This document shows, piece by piece, positions 19,862-28,903 of a stretch of 64,000 nt of DNA. The first letter of the stretch is position 1. Each line of letters begins with the position of its first letter. Under the pieces are notes generated by a model. That model ran no database searches. It saw only the letters and a program-made list of their open reading frames with translations, and was not told where the DNA came from. Location: the NCBI RefSeq assembly GCF_024746835.1, contig NZ_CP080531.1:3286001-3350000 (forward strand). The letters are read 5' to 3'. Origin of the DNA: Mesorhizobium sp. AR02 (GTDB lineage Bacteria; Pseudomonadota; Alphaproteobacteria; Rhizobiales; Rhizobiaceae). The position numbers were made by a program, and so were the translations under genes.

Positions 19862-21562
19862 ATGGCAGATTTTGTTGCTGTTCTGAAAAAGGCGCTCGAC
19901 AAGTATGGCGAGCCGACGCCCGAAACGCGCACGCGGACCTATGACGGCGCGCGTTCCGCACTGGTCAAGAAGCTTGCGGAATTTTCGCCGCCGCTGTCGG
20001 CCGACGTCGTGGCCAAGCAGAAGCGTTCCCTGGAAGACGCCATTGCGAGCGTCGAGCGCGACTATGCCAAGAGCGTGCCGGAAACGGATCCACTCGCCGA
20101 GCTGGAACATATCTTTTCCTCGATCGACCGCAACAAGAACCAGCCAAGCCACACGCGCCAGCCGGTGAAAGCGGAGCCGGCGTGGCCGGCGCCGCCGGCC
20201 GCCAAGCCGGAACCCTACCGTCCCGCGCCGCCACCCGCCGCAAAGGCCGAGCCAAGCTGGCAAAAGCCTGTGCCGGTGCAACCGGCAGCCCCCGACCTCG
20301 CCGATCATGCCATGCCGGGCATGGATGCTGACCAGGACGATGACCGCGCCGATGTCTTCCCGAATGATGAGGAGCCGGCGGCGGCTGATACGTTCCAGCG
20401 CCTGCGTCCGGCCGAGCGCAAGCGCAGTTATGGCGGGCTGATCGCCGCTGCCGTTGCCTTGCTGGTCGTTGCCGGTGGCGGTTATGGCATCTGGCTGAAC
20501 AAGGACGCTTTCGGCAAGATGCTGGGCCTGGGCGGCAGCAAGGTTGTTGCCAAGACCGAACCGGTGAAACCGGCGCCGGCCAAGCCGGCGATCGATGCCG
20601 CGGCAACGCCGCCGGCACCCGCAGCGGGCGCCGAAGCGACGAAATTCACGCAGCGGCTGACGCCTGAAGGCGGCGAAACCGACCCCGGCCCGGCCGCTGG
20701 ACAAACCGGCATAGGCGAGGGTGAATCCGTCGCAGCGCTGACGACACCGCCATCGGCGACGAATGCGCCGGCCGCGCCGCCACCGGCTGCAGCCGCGCCC
20801 GCCGCGGCGGCACCTGCCGCGGCCACACCTGCGGCGGCCACACCAGCGGCGACCGCACCCGCGGCAGGCACCGCGCCCGCCGCGACCCCACCTGCCAACG
20901 GAACCGCGCCCGCAGCGCCGGCCGATGCCGCCGCCACGCCGCCGCCCGCTCCGGCGGGCGCCGCGCCTGCGGCACCGGCGGCCGCTCCAGCGACTGCAAC
21001 CTCGGTGCCGGTCGGCCAGAAGGCGATCTTCTATGAGGAGCGCACCAGCACGGCGCAGGGTTCGGCCGAGCCCGGCAGCATCGTCTGGTCGCTGGTGCAG
21101 GAATCGCCCGGCGGCGACCTGCCGCCCGAGCCGGCGATCCGCGCCGAGGCGACCATCCCCGGCAAGGACATCCAGTTGCGCATGACCATCCGCCGCAACA
21201 CCGACCAGACGCTGCCGGCCAGCCACATCATCGAGATGATCTTCCTGACGCCCGACGGTTTCGAAGGCGGCGGTGTCGACAACATCCTGCGCGTCGCCAT
21301 GAAGAGCTCGGAACAGGATGCCGGCAGCCCGCTGATCGGCATCCCGGCCAAGATCGCCGACGGCTTCTTCCTCGTCGCGCTCAACGACACCAAGGCCGAC
21401 GAGGACGCCAACATGACCTTGCTGCGCGGCCAGGACTGGATCGACGTGCCGGTTGTCTACAAGACCGGCCGGCGGGCGCTGCTGACCATGGAAAAGGGCA
21501 TTCCCGGCGAGAAGGTGTTCGACGAGGCGATCAAGGCCTGGCAGGCCAAGACGGCGGGCTGA
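19862..21562 (+). CDS. Single-pass membrane protein with Ala/Pro-rich linker, unknown function
   Basis: A 566-residue protein downstream of purA in the same direction. A helical N-terminal region (1-90, charged, coiled-coil-like, VKKLAEFSPPLSADVVAKQKRSLEDAIASVERDY) is followed by a Pro/Lys-rich spacer, one transmembrane helix at about 191-212 (LIAAAVALLVVAGGGYGIWL) and an Ala/Pro low-complexity linker of about 150 residues. A folded C-terminal domain at about 385-566 follows, containing YEERTSTAQGS, GSIVWSLVQE, IEMIFLTPDGFEGGGVDNI and PLIGIPAKIADGFFLVALND. There is no signal peptide; the topology is probably cytoplasmic N-terminus and periplasmic C-terminus. I do not recognise an enzymatic motif. 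Confidence 0.85.
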   Translation: MADFVAVLKKALDKYGEPTPETRTRTYDGARSALVKKLAEFSPPLSADVVAKQKRSLEDAIASVERDYAKSVPETDPLAELEHIFSSIDRNKNQPSHTRQPVKAEPAWPAPPAAKPEPYRPAPPPAAKAEPSWQKPVPVQPAAPDLADHAMPGMDADQDDDRADVFPNDEEPAAADTFQRLRPAERKRSYGGLIAAAVALLVVAGGGYGIWLNKDAFGKMLGLGGSKVVAKTEPVKPAPAKPAIDAAATPPAPAAGAEATKFTQRLTPEGGETDPGPAAGQTGIGEGESVAALTTPPSATNAPAAPPPAAAAPAAAAPAAATPAAATPAATAPAAGTAPAATPPANGTAPAAPADAAATPPPAPAGAAPAAPAAAPATATSVPVGQKAIFYEERTSTAQGSAEPGSIVWSLVQESPGGDLPPEPAIRAEATIPGKDIQLRMTIRRNTDQTLPASHIIEMIFLTPDGFEGGGVDNILRVAMKSSEQDAGSPLIGIPAKIADGFFLVALNDTKADEDANMTLLRGQDWIDVPVVYKTGRRALLTMEKGIPGEKVFDEAIKAWQAKTAG

Positions 21563-21592
21563 GAGGGCCGCCGGTGCCCAAGCGCTGTTGGC

Positions 21593-21892
21593 TCAGAAGC
21601 CCTGGAACAGCATGTCGAGCGCGGCGACGATATCGTCGTGGTGCTTCGTCAGGTTCAGCCGACTTTCACCCAATTCGCTCGCCGGAACGGTGGCAATCAG
21701 GTGTGTCGCCATGACCAGCTTCCGGCCGTTGATCTCGAAGATCGGGTGAAGCTTTCGCATCGGCGGCGGCACCGCTGCGACCGGCAGCAGGGGGACGACG
21801 ACCCGTGTCTTGAAATTGTTGAGCAGGTCGGATTGGACGTCGAGCAGATAGTTGCCTTCGATGCGGCCAGCGAAGACATCGTAGCGGGCCAT
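21593..21892 (-). CDS. ccdB: CcdB-type toxin (DNA gyrase poison)
   Basis: A 99-residue protein beginning MARYDVFAGRIEGNYLLDVQSD, with the CcdB-fold sequence pattern RVVVPLLP, LHPIFEINGRKLVMATH and a C-terminal helix ending LDMLFQGF. In the F-plasmid family the extreme C-terminus contacts gyrase; here it ends GF instead of WGI, so target strength is uncertain. The start overlaps the ccdA stop (TGATG), as expected for coupled toxin-antitoxin genes. The longer frame reading to 21982 lies inside ccdA and is not real. Confidence 0.9.
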   Translation of the reverse strand: MARYDVFAGRIEGNYLLDVQSDLLNNFKTRVVVPLLPVAAVPPPMRKLHPIFEINGRKLVMATHLIATVPASELGESRLNLTKHHDDIVAALDMLFQGF

Positions 21893-22134
21893 CAGAACTG
21901 CCGGTACTCGTCCAGTGGAATGCCGTTTTTCTCGACATAGTCGTTCCACGCATCCATCGTGGCGCGGTTCTCGAGCTTCCACAGCCGGGTTTTTTCAGCC
22001 GCCACCGCTTCCGCGATGCCAGCTTCAGCAGCACGCGAGACATTCACGTCCAGCCCCTTGGCTTCTCTCATGAGGTTGGAATCGATCGACAGATTTGCTG
22101 GCTGACGGATCGCATTCATGGCAATCTTACGCAT
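21892..22134 (-). CDS. ccdA: CcdA-type antitoxin
   Basis: An 80-residue antitoxin. The start at 22134 is chosen because GGAGG sits 5 bases ahead and because anything further upstream falls inside the promoter/operator. The N-terminal half (NLSIDSNLMREAKGLDVNVSRAAEAGI) is the ribbon-helix-helix DNA-binding part. The C-terminal half (ENRATMDAWNDYVEKNGIPLDEYRQF) carries the toxin-binding segment with the conserved N-x-Y-V-E-K-x-G-x-P-L pattern. It is the first gene of a two-gene operon with ccdB. Confidence 0.9.
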   Translation of the reverse strand: MRKIAMNAIRQPANLSIDSNLMREAKGLDVNVSRAAEAGIAEAVAAEKTRLWKLENRATMDAWNDYVEKNGIPLDEYRQF

Positions 22135-22149
22135 AATGGCCTCCGCAAC

Positions 22150-22170
22150 ATGCGCATAATGTATGCGCAT
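22150..22170 (-). promoter_or_regulatory. ccdAB operator/promoter palindrome
   Basis: Perfect inverted repeat ATGCGCATA-ATG-TATGCGCAT. On the minus strand a -35-like TTGCCT lies 17 bases before TACATT, which falls inside the palindrome, so binding by CcdA/CcdB would block RNA polymerase directly. This is the expected layout for autoregulation. Confidence 0.7.
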
Positions 22171-22241
22171 TGTCGTGCGGAGGCAATAATCGAGCGAATG
22201 GTTATGGGTGAGGCGCCCGGCCCTCCGCTATGGCTCCCTGC

Positions 22242-22299
22242 CCTTCGGGCGTTCAATCCCTTAGAAAGGTCCACTGGACCTTTTCTATTCGCCCGAAGG
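22242..22299. repeat. Nested inverted repeat (cruciform-like)
   Basis: Outer arms CCTTCGGGCG (22242-22251) and CGCCCGAAGG (22290-22299) enclose inner arms AGAAAGGTCCA and TGGACCTTTTCT (22263-22286). It lies between ccdA and uup, upstream of one and downstream of the other. Confidence 0.7.
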
Positions 22300-22373
22300 C
22301 GAACCGGGCTTCACCGTTCGTCGCTTCAATCGACAAATCGTTGTCGACTAATCGGCCTACGGCCGAACGCTCC

Positions 22374-24194
22374 TCACCCCTCCATCTCTTCCCGCAGCAT
22401 CTCCAGTTCCAGCCATTCTTCCTCGAGCGCTGCCAGCGTCGCGCGCTCCTTGTCGAGGGCGGCGATGGTCTTCTGGAACGAGGCCGGATCGCGCTCGTAA
22501 TAAGCCGGGTCGGCGATGTTGTTCTCCAGCCGCGAGATCGACGCGGTTACCGCCTCGATCTTCTTCGGCAAGGACTCCAGGGCGAATTTCTGCTTGAACG
22601 ACAGTTTTTTCGCCGGGCCTTTTGGGGCCGCTGGCTCGCTCCTGCCGGGCGTCGGCGCATCGCCGGCTTCGGCCTTGGCGCGCGCCTTGCGGTCGTCGAG
22701 CCGGGTGCCGCCGCGCTGCGCCAGCATGTCGGAATAGCCGCCGGCATATTCGATCCAGCGCCCGTCGCCGTCCGGTGCGATCAGGCTGGTCACCGTGCGG
22801 TCGAGAAAGTCACGATCGTGGCTGACCAGGATGACGGTGCCGGCAAAGCCGGCGACCAGTTCCTGCAGAAGTTCCAGCGTCTCCATGTCGAGATCGTTGG
22901 TCGGCTCATCGAGCACCAGAAGGTTCGCCGGCCGCGCCAGCACGCGCGCCAGGATCAGCCGCGCCCGTTCGCCGCCGGACAGCTCGCGCACCGGGGTGCG
23001 CGCCTGCTCCGGCTTGAACAGGAAATCCTTCATATAGGAGACGACATGGCGCTGCTCGCCATTGATGACGAGGTTTTCGCCACGCCCGTCGGTGAGATAC
23101 TGCGCCAGGGTCTCTTGCGGGTCGACCGCCTCGCGCTTCTGGTCGAGCGTGGCGATCTCCAGATTGGTGCCGAGCCTGATCGAACCGGCATCCGGTGCCA
23201 ATTCGCCGGTCAGCATCTTCAAAAGCGTGGTCTTGCCGGCGCCGTTCGGGCCGACGAGGCCGACGCGGTCACCGCGCTGGATGCGGGTCGAGAAGCCTTT
23301 GACCACGGTGAGGTCGCCAAAGCTCTTCTCGATGTTCTTCGCTTCGATCACCAGCTTGCCGGATTCGGCGGCGTCGCTCGCCACCATGGTCGCAGTCCCT
23401 TCGGCGCCGCGATGGCCGCGGAAACGCTGGCGCATGGTCTGCAACTCGCCCAACCGGCGCATGTTGCGTTTGCGCCGTGCCGTCACGCCGTAGCGCAGCC
23501 AGTGCTCTTCACGCACGATCTGGCGGCCGAGCTTGTGCTGCTCGCGCTCTTCCTCTTCGAGAACCAGGTCGCGCCATTCCTCGAAATGGCCAAAACCCTT
23601 GTCCAGGCGGCGGGTCTGGCCACGATCGAGCCAGACGGTGGCGCGCGACACGCGCTCGAGAAAGCGGCGGTCGTGCGAGATGACGATGAGCGCCGAGGAG
23701 GTGCGGACGAGCTCCTCCTCCAGCCATTCGATGACAGATAGGTCAAGATGGTTAGTCGGCTCATCGAGCAGCAGGATGTCCGGCTCCGGCGCCATGACGC
23801 GGGCAAGCGCTGCACGCCTCGCCTCGCCGCCGGACAGATCGTTAGGCCGCTCTTCGCCCGACAAGCCGAGATGCTCCATCAGATAGCTGGCGCGGTAGGG
23901 ATCGTCGGCGGGCCCGAGCCCGGCCTCGACATAGGCGCGCACGGTGGCAAAGCCCTCCATGTCGGGCATCTGCGGCAGATAGCGGACAGTCGCCGAGGGC
24001 TGGCGGAAGACCTCGCCATCCTGCGGTTCGATCAGGCCGGCGGCGATCTTGAGCAGCGTCGACTTGCCGGAGCCATTGCGGCCGACCAGCGCGATCTTGT
24101 CGCCGGCCGAAGCGGTCAAGGCTGCGCCATCGAGCAGCGGCGTGCCGCCAAAGGTCAGTTTTATCCCGTCGAGATTGAGAAGGGGCGGGGCCAT
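22374..24194 (-). CDS. uup: ABC-F ATPase, Uup family
   Basis: A 606-residue cytoplasmic protein with two ABC ATPase domains and no membrane segments. The first domain has GRNGSGKST, NDLSGGEARR and LLLDEPTNHLD; the second has [19 protein letters not shown] and LVLDEPTNDLD. A linker of charged helices lies between them. The C-terminal 70 residues form a coiled coil (KKIEAVTASISRLENNIAD, then LDKERATLAALEEEW) typical of Uup, which acts on ribosomes or structured nucleic acid. The start is one base after the stop of the thiamine pyrophosphokinase gene, so the two are coupled in an operon. Confidence 0.92.
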   Translation of the reverse strand: MAPPLLNLDGIKLTFGGTPLLDGAALTASAGDKIALVGRNGSGKSTLLKIAAGLIEPQDGEVFRQPSATVRYLPQMPDMEGFATVRAYVEAGLGPADDPYRASYLMEHLGLSGEERPNDLSGGEARRAALARVMAPEPDILLLDEPTNHLDLSVIEWLEEELVRTSSALIVISHDRRFLERVSRATVWLDRGQTRRLDKGFGHFEEWRDLVLEEEEREQHKLGRQIVREEHWLRYGVTARRKRNMRRLGELQTMRQRFRGHRGAEGTATMVASDAAESGKLVIEAKNIEKSFGDLTVVKGFSTRIQRGDRVGLVGPNGAGKTTLLKMLTGELAPDAGSIRLGTNLEIATLDQKREAVDPQETLAQYLTDGRGENLVINGEQRHVVSYMKDFLFKPEQARTPVRELSGGERARLILARVLARPANLLVLDEPTNDLDMETLELLQELVAGFAGTVILVSHDRDFLDRTVTSLIAPDGDGRWIEYAGGYSDMLAQRGGTRLDDRKARAKAEAGDAPTPGRSEPAAPKGPAKKLSFKQKFALESLPKKIEAVTASISRLENNIADPAYYERDPASFQKTIAALDKERATLAALEEEWLELEMLREEMEG

Positions 24195-24195
24195 G

Positions 24196-24855
24196 TCAGC
24201 TTTCAGGTAGTGGATACGGATGCGCGAGCAGCAGTGCGCGGCCGTGGCCGAGCGCGATTTCGAGGCGGCCCCCGGTCTTGTCGAACTTGACCTCGTTGGA
24301 GATGGTCAGGGACGAGCCGAAGGCCACCTCGACCTGGTTCAGCGGCCATTTGGCGCCAGAAACGGTCAGGCCGGCAAGTTCGGAAAAGCCGAGGATCGAA
24401 AACAGCGTGCCGTCGGCATAGTCGAAGTCGGCCTTTTCGTGCAGCAAGGGGACACCTTCCTGGGCGCCGCTGGTCAGCAGCACCTTGGTCCCGGCCTCGG
24501 CCAGCCGCAGGGCGAGTGCCAGATGCAGGAAAGCGTGGTCGGCGCGCTTGCCGCCGAAGGCGCCCGCTAGCACAAGGCGGGTCGCGCCGCGCTCGAGGGC
24601 TGCGGCGATCGCCAGTTCGCCGTCGGTCTTGTCCTTCTCAGCCGGAAAGGTCTGGCGGGGCACCGAAGCAAGGTCGTCAGGAAGATTGGCCGGCACCGAA
24701 TCGAAATCACCCACCCACAGTTCAGGCACAAGGCCGAGCAGCCGCGCATGGCCGATGCCGGCGTCGGCGGCGATGACGCGCGAGCCTTCGACCTGGCGGT
24801 CGAGCCGGGGCGTGCGGATGAGATCGCCGCCAAGCAGGATGGTGAATGTGCTCAT
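24196..24855 (-). CDS. thiN: Thiamine pyrophosphokinase
   Basis: A 219-residue enzyme transferring pyrophosphate from ATP to thiamine to make TPP. Family signs are ILLGGDL at the N-terminus, [27 protein letters not shown] with the substrate-binding Asp residues, [14 protein letters not shown], and [15 protein letters not shown]. The C-terminal thiamine-binding part has [22 protein letters not shown]. It is divergent from the TPP-riboswitch-controlled thiamine transporter, so uptake and activation genes sit back to back. It is the first gene of an operon with uup. Confidence 0.93.
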   Translation of the reverse strand: MSTFTILLGGDLIRTPRLDRQVEGSRVIAADAGIGHARLLGLVPELWVGDFDSVPANLPDDLASVPRQTFPAEKDKTDGELAIAAALERGATRLVLAGAFGGKRADHAFLHLALALRLAEAGTKVLLTSGAQEGVPLLHEKADFDYADGTLFSILGFSELAGLTVSGAKWPLNQVEVAFGSSLTISNEVKFDKTGGRLEIALGHGRALLLAHPYPLPES

Positions 24856-24947
24856 ATCTGGTGGCCTGTACCAGCCCGGCAGCGGAAACGGAAGGCCGGC
24901 AAACTGCCACTTGCGCGGTTCGTCGGCCGGGCCTATGTGTCGAAACG

Positions 24948-25049
24948 CTCTAACGGGGTGCCGGCTGCGATCTTCGCGGACCGGCTGAGAGGCAATCTCG
25001 CCAACCCGCTGAACCTGATCCGGTTTGTACCGGCGGAGGGATTAGACGT
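24948..25049 (+). ncRNA. TPP riboswitch (THI element) upstream of thiB
   Basis: The conserved THI-box blocks are all visible in order: ACGGGGTGCC at 24953, GGCTGAGAGG at 24983, CCCGCTGAACCTGATC at 25005, and ACCGGCGGAGGGA at 25029. It ends about 50 bases before the thiB start. No strong terminator is visible between it and the ribosome-binding site, so control may act on translation initiation. Confidence 0.95.
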
Positions 25050-25101
25050 TTCGGACAGTCCGACGCCTCAATTCCTTTTAATTCGAACGAAGGAGGCGCC
25101 G

Positions 25102-26100
25102 ATGCGCACGCTTTTATACGCTCTTGTCTCAGCCATGATTGTGGCGCTGTCCGGGCCGGCCTTGGCCAAGGACAAGCTCACCGTCTACACCTATGAGAGC
25201 TTCACCGCCGACTGGGGTCCAGGCCCGGTGGTGAAGAAGGAATTCGAGGCCGAATGCGGCTGCGATGTCGAGTTCGTCTCGGTCGCCGATGGCGTCGCCC
25301 TGCTCAACCGCGTCAAGCTCGAAGGGGCGTCGACCAAGGCCGATATCGTGCTCGGCCTCGACACCAATCTTACCGCCGATGCCAAGGCCTCGAGCCTGTT
25401 TGCCCCCCATGGCGCGGTGAGCGATATCAACGTGCCGGGCGGCTGGACCGACGACACGTTTGTTCCCTTTGACTACGGCTATTTCGCCGTCGTCTATGAC
25501 ACGGAAAAGCTGAAGACGCCGCCCAAAAGCCTGAAGGAGCTGGTCGAGGGTAGCGCCGACGACAAGATCGTCATCCAGGATCCACGCACCTCGACGCCAG
25601 GCCTCGGCCTGCTGTTGTGGGTGAAGTCGGTCTATGGTGACAAGGCGCCGGAAGCCTGGGCCAAGCTCAAGGCGAAGGTGCTGACCGTGACGCCGGGCTG
25701 GAGCGAGGCCTATGGCCTGTTCACCAAGGGCGAGGCGCCGATGGTGCTGTCCTACACGACGTCGCCGGCCTATCACATGGTTGCAGAGAACACCGAGCGC
25801 TACCAGGCGGCTTCCTTTGAAGAGGGCGAATATCTGCAGATCGAGGTCGCGGGAATCACCACCACGGGGGCCAAGAACCCGCTGGCGGAAAAGTTCATGG
25901 CCTTCATGACCGGACCGAAATTCCAGGACGCCATCCCGGAGACCAACTGGATGTTCCCGGCAGGCAAGACCGACAAGCCGCTCAACCCGGCCTTCGACAA
26001 ACTGGTCAAACCGACAAAGACCTTGCTGTTCAGCCCCGAGGAGGTTGCCGCCAATCGCAAGGCCTGGGTCGATGAATGGCTGGCGGTGATGAGCAAATGA
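25102..26100 (+). CDS. thiB: Thiamine ABC transporter, periplasmic binding protein
   Basis: A 332-residue exported protein. The ATG at 25102 has an AAGGAGG site and gives a signal peptide cleaved after ALA. The mature protein begins [20 protein letters not shown], the ThiB-family N-terminus. Further motifs are [52 protein letters not shown] and [23 protein letters not shown]. It is first in thiBPQ and lies directly under a TPP riboswitch, which supports thiamine/TPP as ligand. Its stop overlaps an ATGA that probably once began thiP. Confidence 0.96.
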   Translation: MRTLLYALVSAMIVALSGPALAKDKLTVYTYESFTADWGPGPVVKKEFEAECGCDVEFVSVADGVALLNRVKLEGASTKADIVLGLDTNLTADAKASSLFAPHGAVSDINVPGGWTDDTFVPFDYGYFAVVYDTEKLKTPPKSLKELVEGSADDKIVIQDPRTSTPGLGLLLWVKSVYGDKAPEAWAKLKAKVLTVTPGWSEAYGLFTKGEAPMVLSYTTSPAYHMVAENTERYQAASFEEGEYLQIEVAGITTTGAKNPLAEKFMAFMTGPKFQDAIPETNWMFPAGKTDKPLNPAFDKLVKPTKTLLFSPEEVAANRKAWVDEWLAVMSK

Positions 26101-26108
26101 GCGCGCTT

Positions 26109-26256
26109 CTCACCCTCCCCCTTGTGGGGAGGGTCGATCCGCGAAGCGGAGCGGGGTGGGGGCTGCGACGCTGAGCACTGCCTCACCCCCACCCCGGCTC
26201 GCGGACACCGCTTCGCGGCATCCGCGTTCCGACCCTCCCCGCAAGGGGGAGGGTGG
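26109..26256. repeat. Mosaic palindromic repeat, family B, at the thiB-thiP junction
   Basis: The left arm (CACCCTCCCCCTTGTGGGGAGGG, at 26111-26133) and right arm (26231-26254, GACCCTCCCCGC then GGGGGAGGG) are each a hairpin and also pair with each other. Inner arms GCGGGGTGGGGG and CCCCCACCCCGGC pair as well. A second copy lies inside the helicase gene at 36632-36798. Confidence 0.85.
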
Positions 26257-27874
26257 AAGGCGCGCGTCTGACCCCCGCGTCACCGCCGGCATTGTCGCGC
26301 TTGCCGCGATCACCCTGTTGATCGGCGGCGCGTTTGCCGGGCTGCTTGTCGAAGGCGCCCATGATTTCTCAGGCGCCTGGGCGGCCTTCGATCCCTACCT
26401 GCTGCGTGTCGTCCGCTTCACACTCTGGCAAGCCGCACTCTCGACCCTGCTCTCGGTCATCCCTGCTCTGTTCGTGGCGCGTGCCCTGTCGCGGCATCCG
26501 CGCTTCTTCGGCCGCGCCTTCATCCTGCAGCTCTTTGCCGTGCCTTTGGCGCTGCCGGCGATCGTCGCGGCGCTTGGCATCCTGGCGCTCTACGGCCGCG
26601 CCGGCTATTTCGCCGGCCTGTTCAGCGCGGTTGGCGGTCAGGGCTGGCCAGGCATTTACGGCCTGTCCGGCATTCTGGTCGCCCATGTCTTCTTCAACCT
26701 GTCGCTCAGCGTCCGGCTGTTCCTCGAGGCGCTGCAGACCATCCCCGCGGACCAATGGCGGCTGGCGAGCCAACTCGGCATGGGGGCGCGGCCGGCGTTC
26801 CGGCTGATCGAATGGCCGACGCTGCGCGCCGCTCTGCCCGGTGTCGCCGGCCTTGTCTTCATGCTCTGCATCACCTCGTTCACCATCGTGCTGACGCTTG
26901 GCGGCGGACCGGCCGCGACGACGCTGGAGGTCGGCATCTACCAGGCGCTGCGATTCGATTTCGATCCGGCGCGGGCGGTGACGCTGACGTTACTGCAGAT
27001 CGCCTTGACCTTTCTGGTGGTGCTGGCGCTGACGCGGCTTGGCGTCAATGTCGTTGGCGACGCCAATCTGCCGGTGGCGCAGCGCCGCTATCTGTCAGTC
27101 GTTGGCACCGAAACCCTGTTCAACGCCATGCTCATCACTCTGGCGGTGCTGTTCGTTGTCGGACCAATGGCGGCCACGGTGATGGCCGGGTTGGGGGCCG
27201 ATCTCGGCCGGCTCGCCGGCGAGACCACGGTCCGGCAGGCGATACTGACCAGTGCGATGCTCGCCTTCCTGTCGGCGCTGCTTTCGGTGATGCTGTCACT
27301 GGCATTGACCATGGCGCGGCGGGCGCTGGCACTGAGCCGCGGCACCAGTCCAAAGACGCTGCTCGAACATGCCGCCGATACCGGCGCCGGTTTTGTCCTG
27401 GTCGTGCCACCGATCGTCATCGGCGCCGGCTGGTTCCTGCTGCTGCGCCATGGCGTCGACGTCTTCGCCATCGCCCCGGTCATGGTCGTCACCGTCAATG
27501 CGGTCATGGCCATGCCTTTCGCGCTGCGCGCCGTGCGTCCCGCCTATGATGCGGCGAGCGAGCGTCATGAACGGCTATGCGCGCAGCTGGGTATCTCCGG
27601 CTGGGCCAGGCTGCGGCTGATCGACTGGCCGTCATTGCGGCGTCCGCTCGCCACCGCCTTTGCTTTCGCCATGGCATTGTCGCTGGGCGATCTCGGCGTC
27701 ATCGCGCTGTTCGGCAGTGATTCCGTGCAGACCTTGCCCTACCTTCTGCTGGCGCGCATGGGCAGCTACCGCACCGAGGACGCCGCCGGCCTCGCACTCC
27801 TGCTTGGCCTGGTCTGCCTCGCCTTGGTGCTGGCAGCGGACTGGCTGGGAAGGGAAAAGGTCCGCAATGTCTGA
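26156..27874 (+). CDS. thiP: Thiamine ABC transporter, permease ThiP
   Basis: A 572-residue inner-membrane protein with about twelve helices in two homologous halves, each with an EAA-type loop ([24 protein letters not shown] and [23 protein letters not shown] regions). This is the ThiP fused-permease layout. The reading frame upstream is open only to a stop at 26090, and the sole start codon before the first helix is GTG at 26156. The first 35 or so residues are then encoded by repeat family B ([10 protein letters not shown]). The ATGA overlapping the thiB stop at 26097 is in another frame and closes at 26174. The true start is therefore uncertain. It overlaps thiQ by 8 bases. Confidence 0.9.
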   Translation: MGAATLSTASPPPRLADTASRHPRSDPPRKGEGGRRASDPRVTAGIVALAAITLLIGGAFAGLLVEGAHDFSGAWAAFDPYLLRVVRFTLWQAALSTLLSVIPALFVARALSRHPRFFGRAFILQLFAVPLALPAIVAALGILALYGRAGYFAGLFSAVGGQGWPGIYGLSGILVAHVFFNLSLSVRLFLEALQTIPADQWRLASQLGMGARPAFRLIEWPTLRAALPGVAGLVFMLCITSFTIVLTLGGGPAATTLEVGIYQALRFDFDPARAVTLTLLQIALTFLVVLALTRLGVNVVGDANLPVAQRRYLSVVGTETLFNAMLITLAVLFVVGPMAATVMAGLGADLGRLAGETTVRQAILTSAMLAFLSALLSVMLSLALTMARRALALSRGTSPKTLLEHAADTGAGFVLVVPPIVIGAGWFLLLRHGVDVFAIAPVMVVTVNAVMAMPFALRAVRPAYDAASERHERLCAQLGISGWARLRLIDWPSLRRPLATAFAFAMALSLGDLGVIALFGSDSVQTLPYLLLARMGSYRTEDAAGLALLLGLVCLALVLAADWLGREKVRNV

Positions 27875-28643
27875 CGGGGCGACGGGCAGGAAAGGCGTTC
27901 CGGTGCGGCTGGACAAGGTCTTGTTCAGCTATGGCGAGGTATCGCTTGCCTTCGATGTCGAGTTCACTGCCGCAAAAATCACCGCCATCATGGGGCCGAG
28001 CGGCTCGGGCAAGTCGACGCTGCTCAACCTTGTTGCCGGCTTCGAGACGCCACAGTCCGGCCGCGTGCTGATCGGCGAGGCCGATGTCGGCGCCGCGCCG
28101 CCGGCCGCGCGGCCGGTGTCGATGGTGTTCCAGGAGAACAACCTTTTCGCCCATCTTTCCGTCGAGCAGAATGTCGGGCTTGGCCGCTCGCCATCGCTGC
28201 GACTGACCGAGACCGATCGAATCGCCATCGCCGAGGCGCTTGCGCGCACCGGCCTTGCCGGCAAGGAAAAACGCCTGCCGCGCGAACTGTCCGGCGGCGA
28301 GCGTCAGCGCGTTGCCCTGGCGCGCGTGCTGGTGCGCGATCGCCCGGTGCTTCTGCTCGACGAGCCCTTTGCTTCGCTCGGGCCTGCGTTGCGCGACGAC
28401 ATGCTCGACCTGGTTGCCGGCCTCCATGCCGAGCGCGGCATGACGGTGCTGTTCGTCACGCACCAGCCGGAGGATGCCCGCCGTATCGGCCAGAATGTGG
28501 TGTTCCTGGACAATGGCGCCGTCGCTGCCACCGGCACGGCGGACGATTTCTTTGCCGGGGCTGGTCCGGAGGCTTTCCGACGCTATGTTGGCACAAGCAT
28601 CCAGACGACTGGATCACGAGATATTGCCCGGAAGCGGACATAA
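27867..28643 (+). CDS. thiQ: Thiamine ABC transporter, ATP-binding protein
   Basis: A 258-residue ATPase that energises ThiBP. The ATG at 27867 overlaps the thiP end, with AGGGAAAAGG ahead of it. Motifs are Walker [11 protein letters not shown]-loop VFQENNLF, signature [15 protein letters not shown], Walker [14 protein letters not shown] and the switch histidine VTHQPEDA. It is the last gene of the operon; a 48-base inverted repeat follows about 100 bases downstream. Confidence 0.95.
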   Translation: MSDGATGRKGVPVRLDKVLFSYGEVSLAFDVEFTAAKITAIMGPSGSGKSTLLNLVAGFETPQSGRVLIGEADVGAAPPAARPVSMVFQENNLFAHLSVEQNVGLGRSPSLRLTETDRIAIAEALARTGLAGKEKRLPRELSGGERQRVALARVLVRDRPVLLLDEPFASLGPALRDDMLDLVAGLHAERGMTVLFVTHQPEDARRIGQNVVFLDNGAVAATGTADDFFAGAGPEAFRRYVGTSIQTTGSRDIARKRT

Positions 28644-28746
28644 TTTACGCCCAAACCGGTCCGAGGCGATATGGCGCTTGCTTGCCATGACTGGAGTAGT
28701 GTGGCTAGGTCCGCTGAATACCGGTCCGGCACACGCCGTGATTTGC

Positions 28747-28794
28747 CTACAGCATCCGCCGTCCGCCCTGAGGGACGTGCGACGGATGCTGTAG
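28747..28794. repeat. Inverted repeat downstream of thiQ
   Basis: CTACAGCATCCG (28747-28758) pairs with CGGATGCTGTAG (28783-28794), with additional pairing inside the loop. There is only a weak T tract after it. It lies in the 260-base gap between thiQ and the M48 protease; the rest of the gap shows no gene. Confidence 0.7.
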
Positions 28795-28903
28795 CAGTTT
28801 GAAGTAGCGCGTGACACTCTTCGAAGATCGCCCCCGATCGTCGTCGTCATGCGCCGGGACCCGAAAGGAAGCCGTTCTGGCGATCGGCGTTAACAGGCTA
28901 AGA

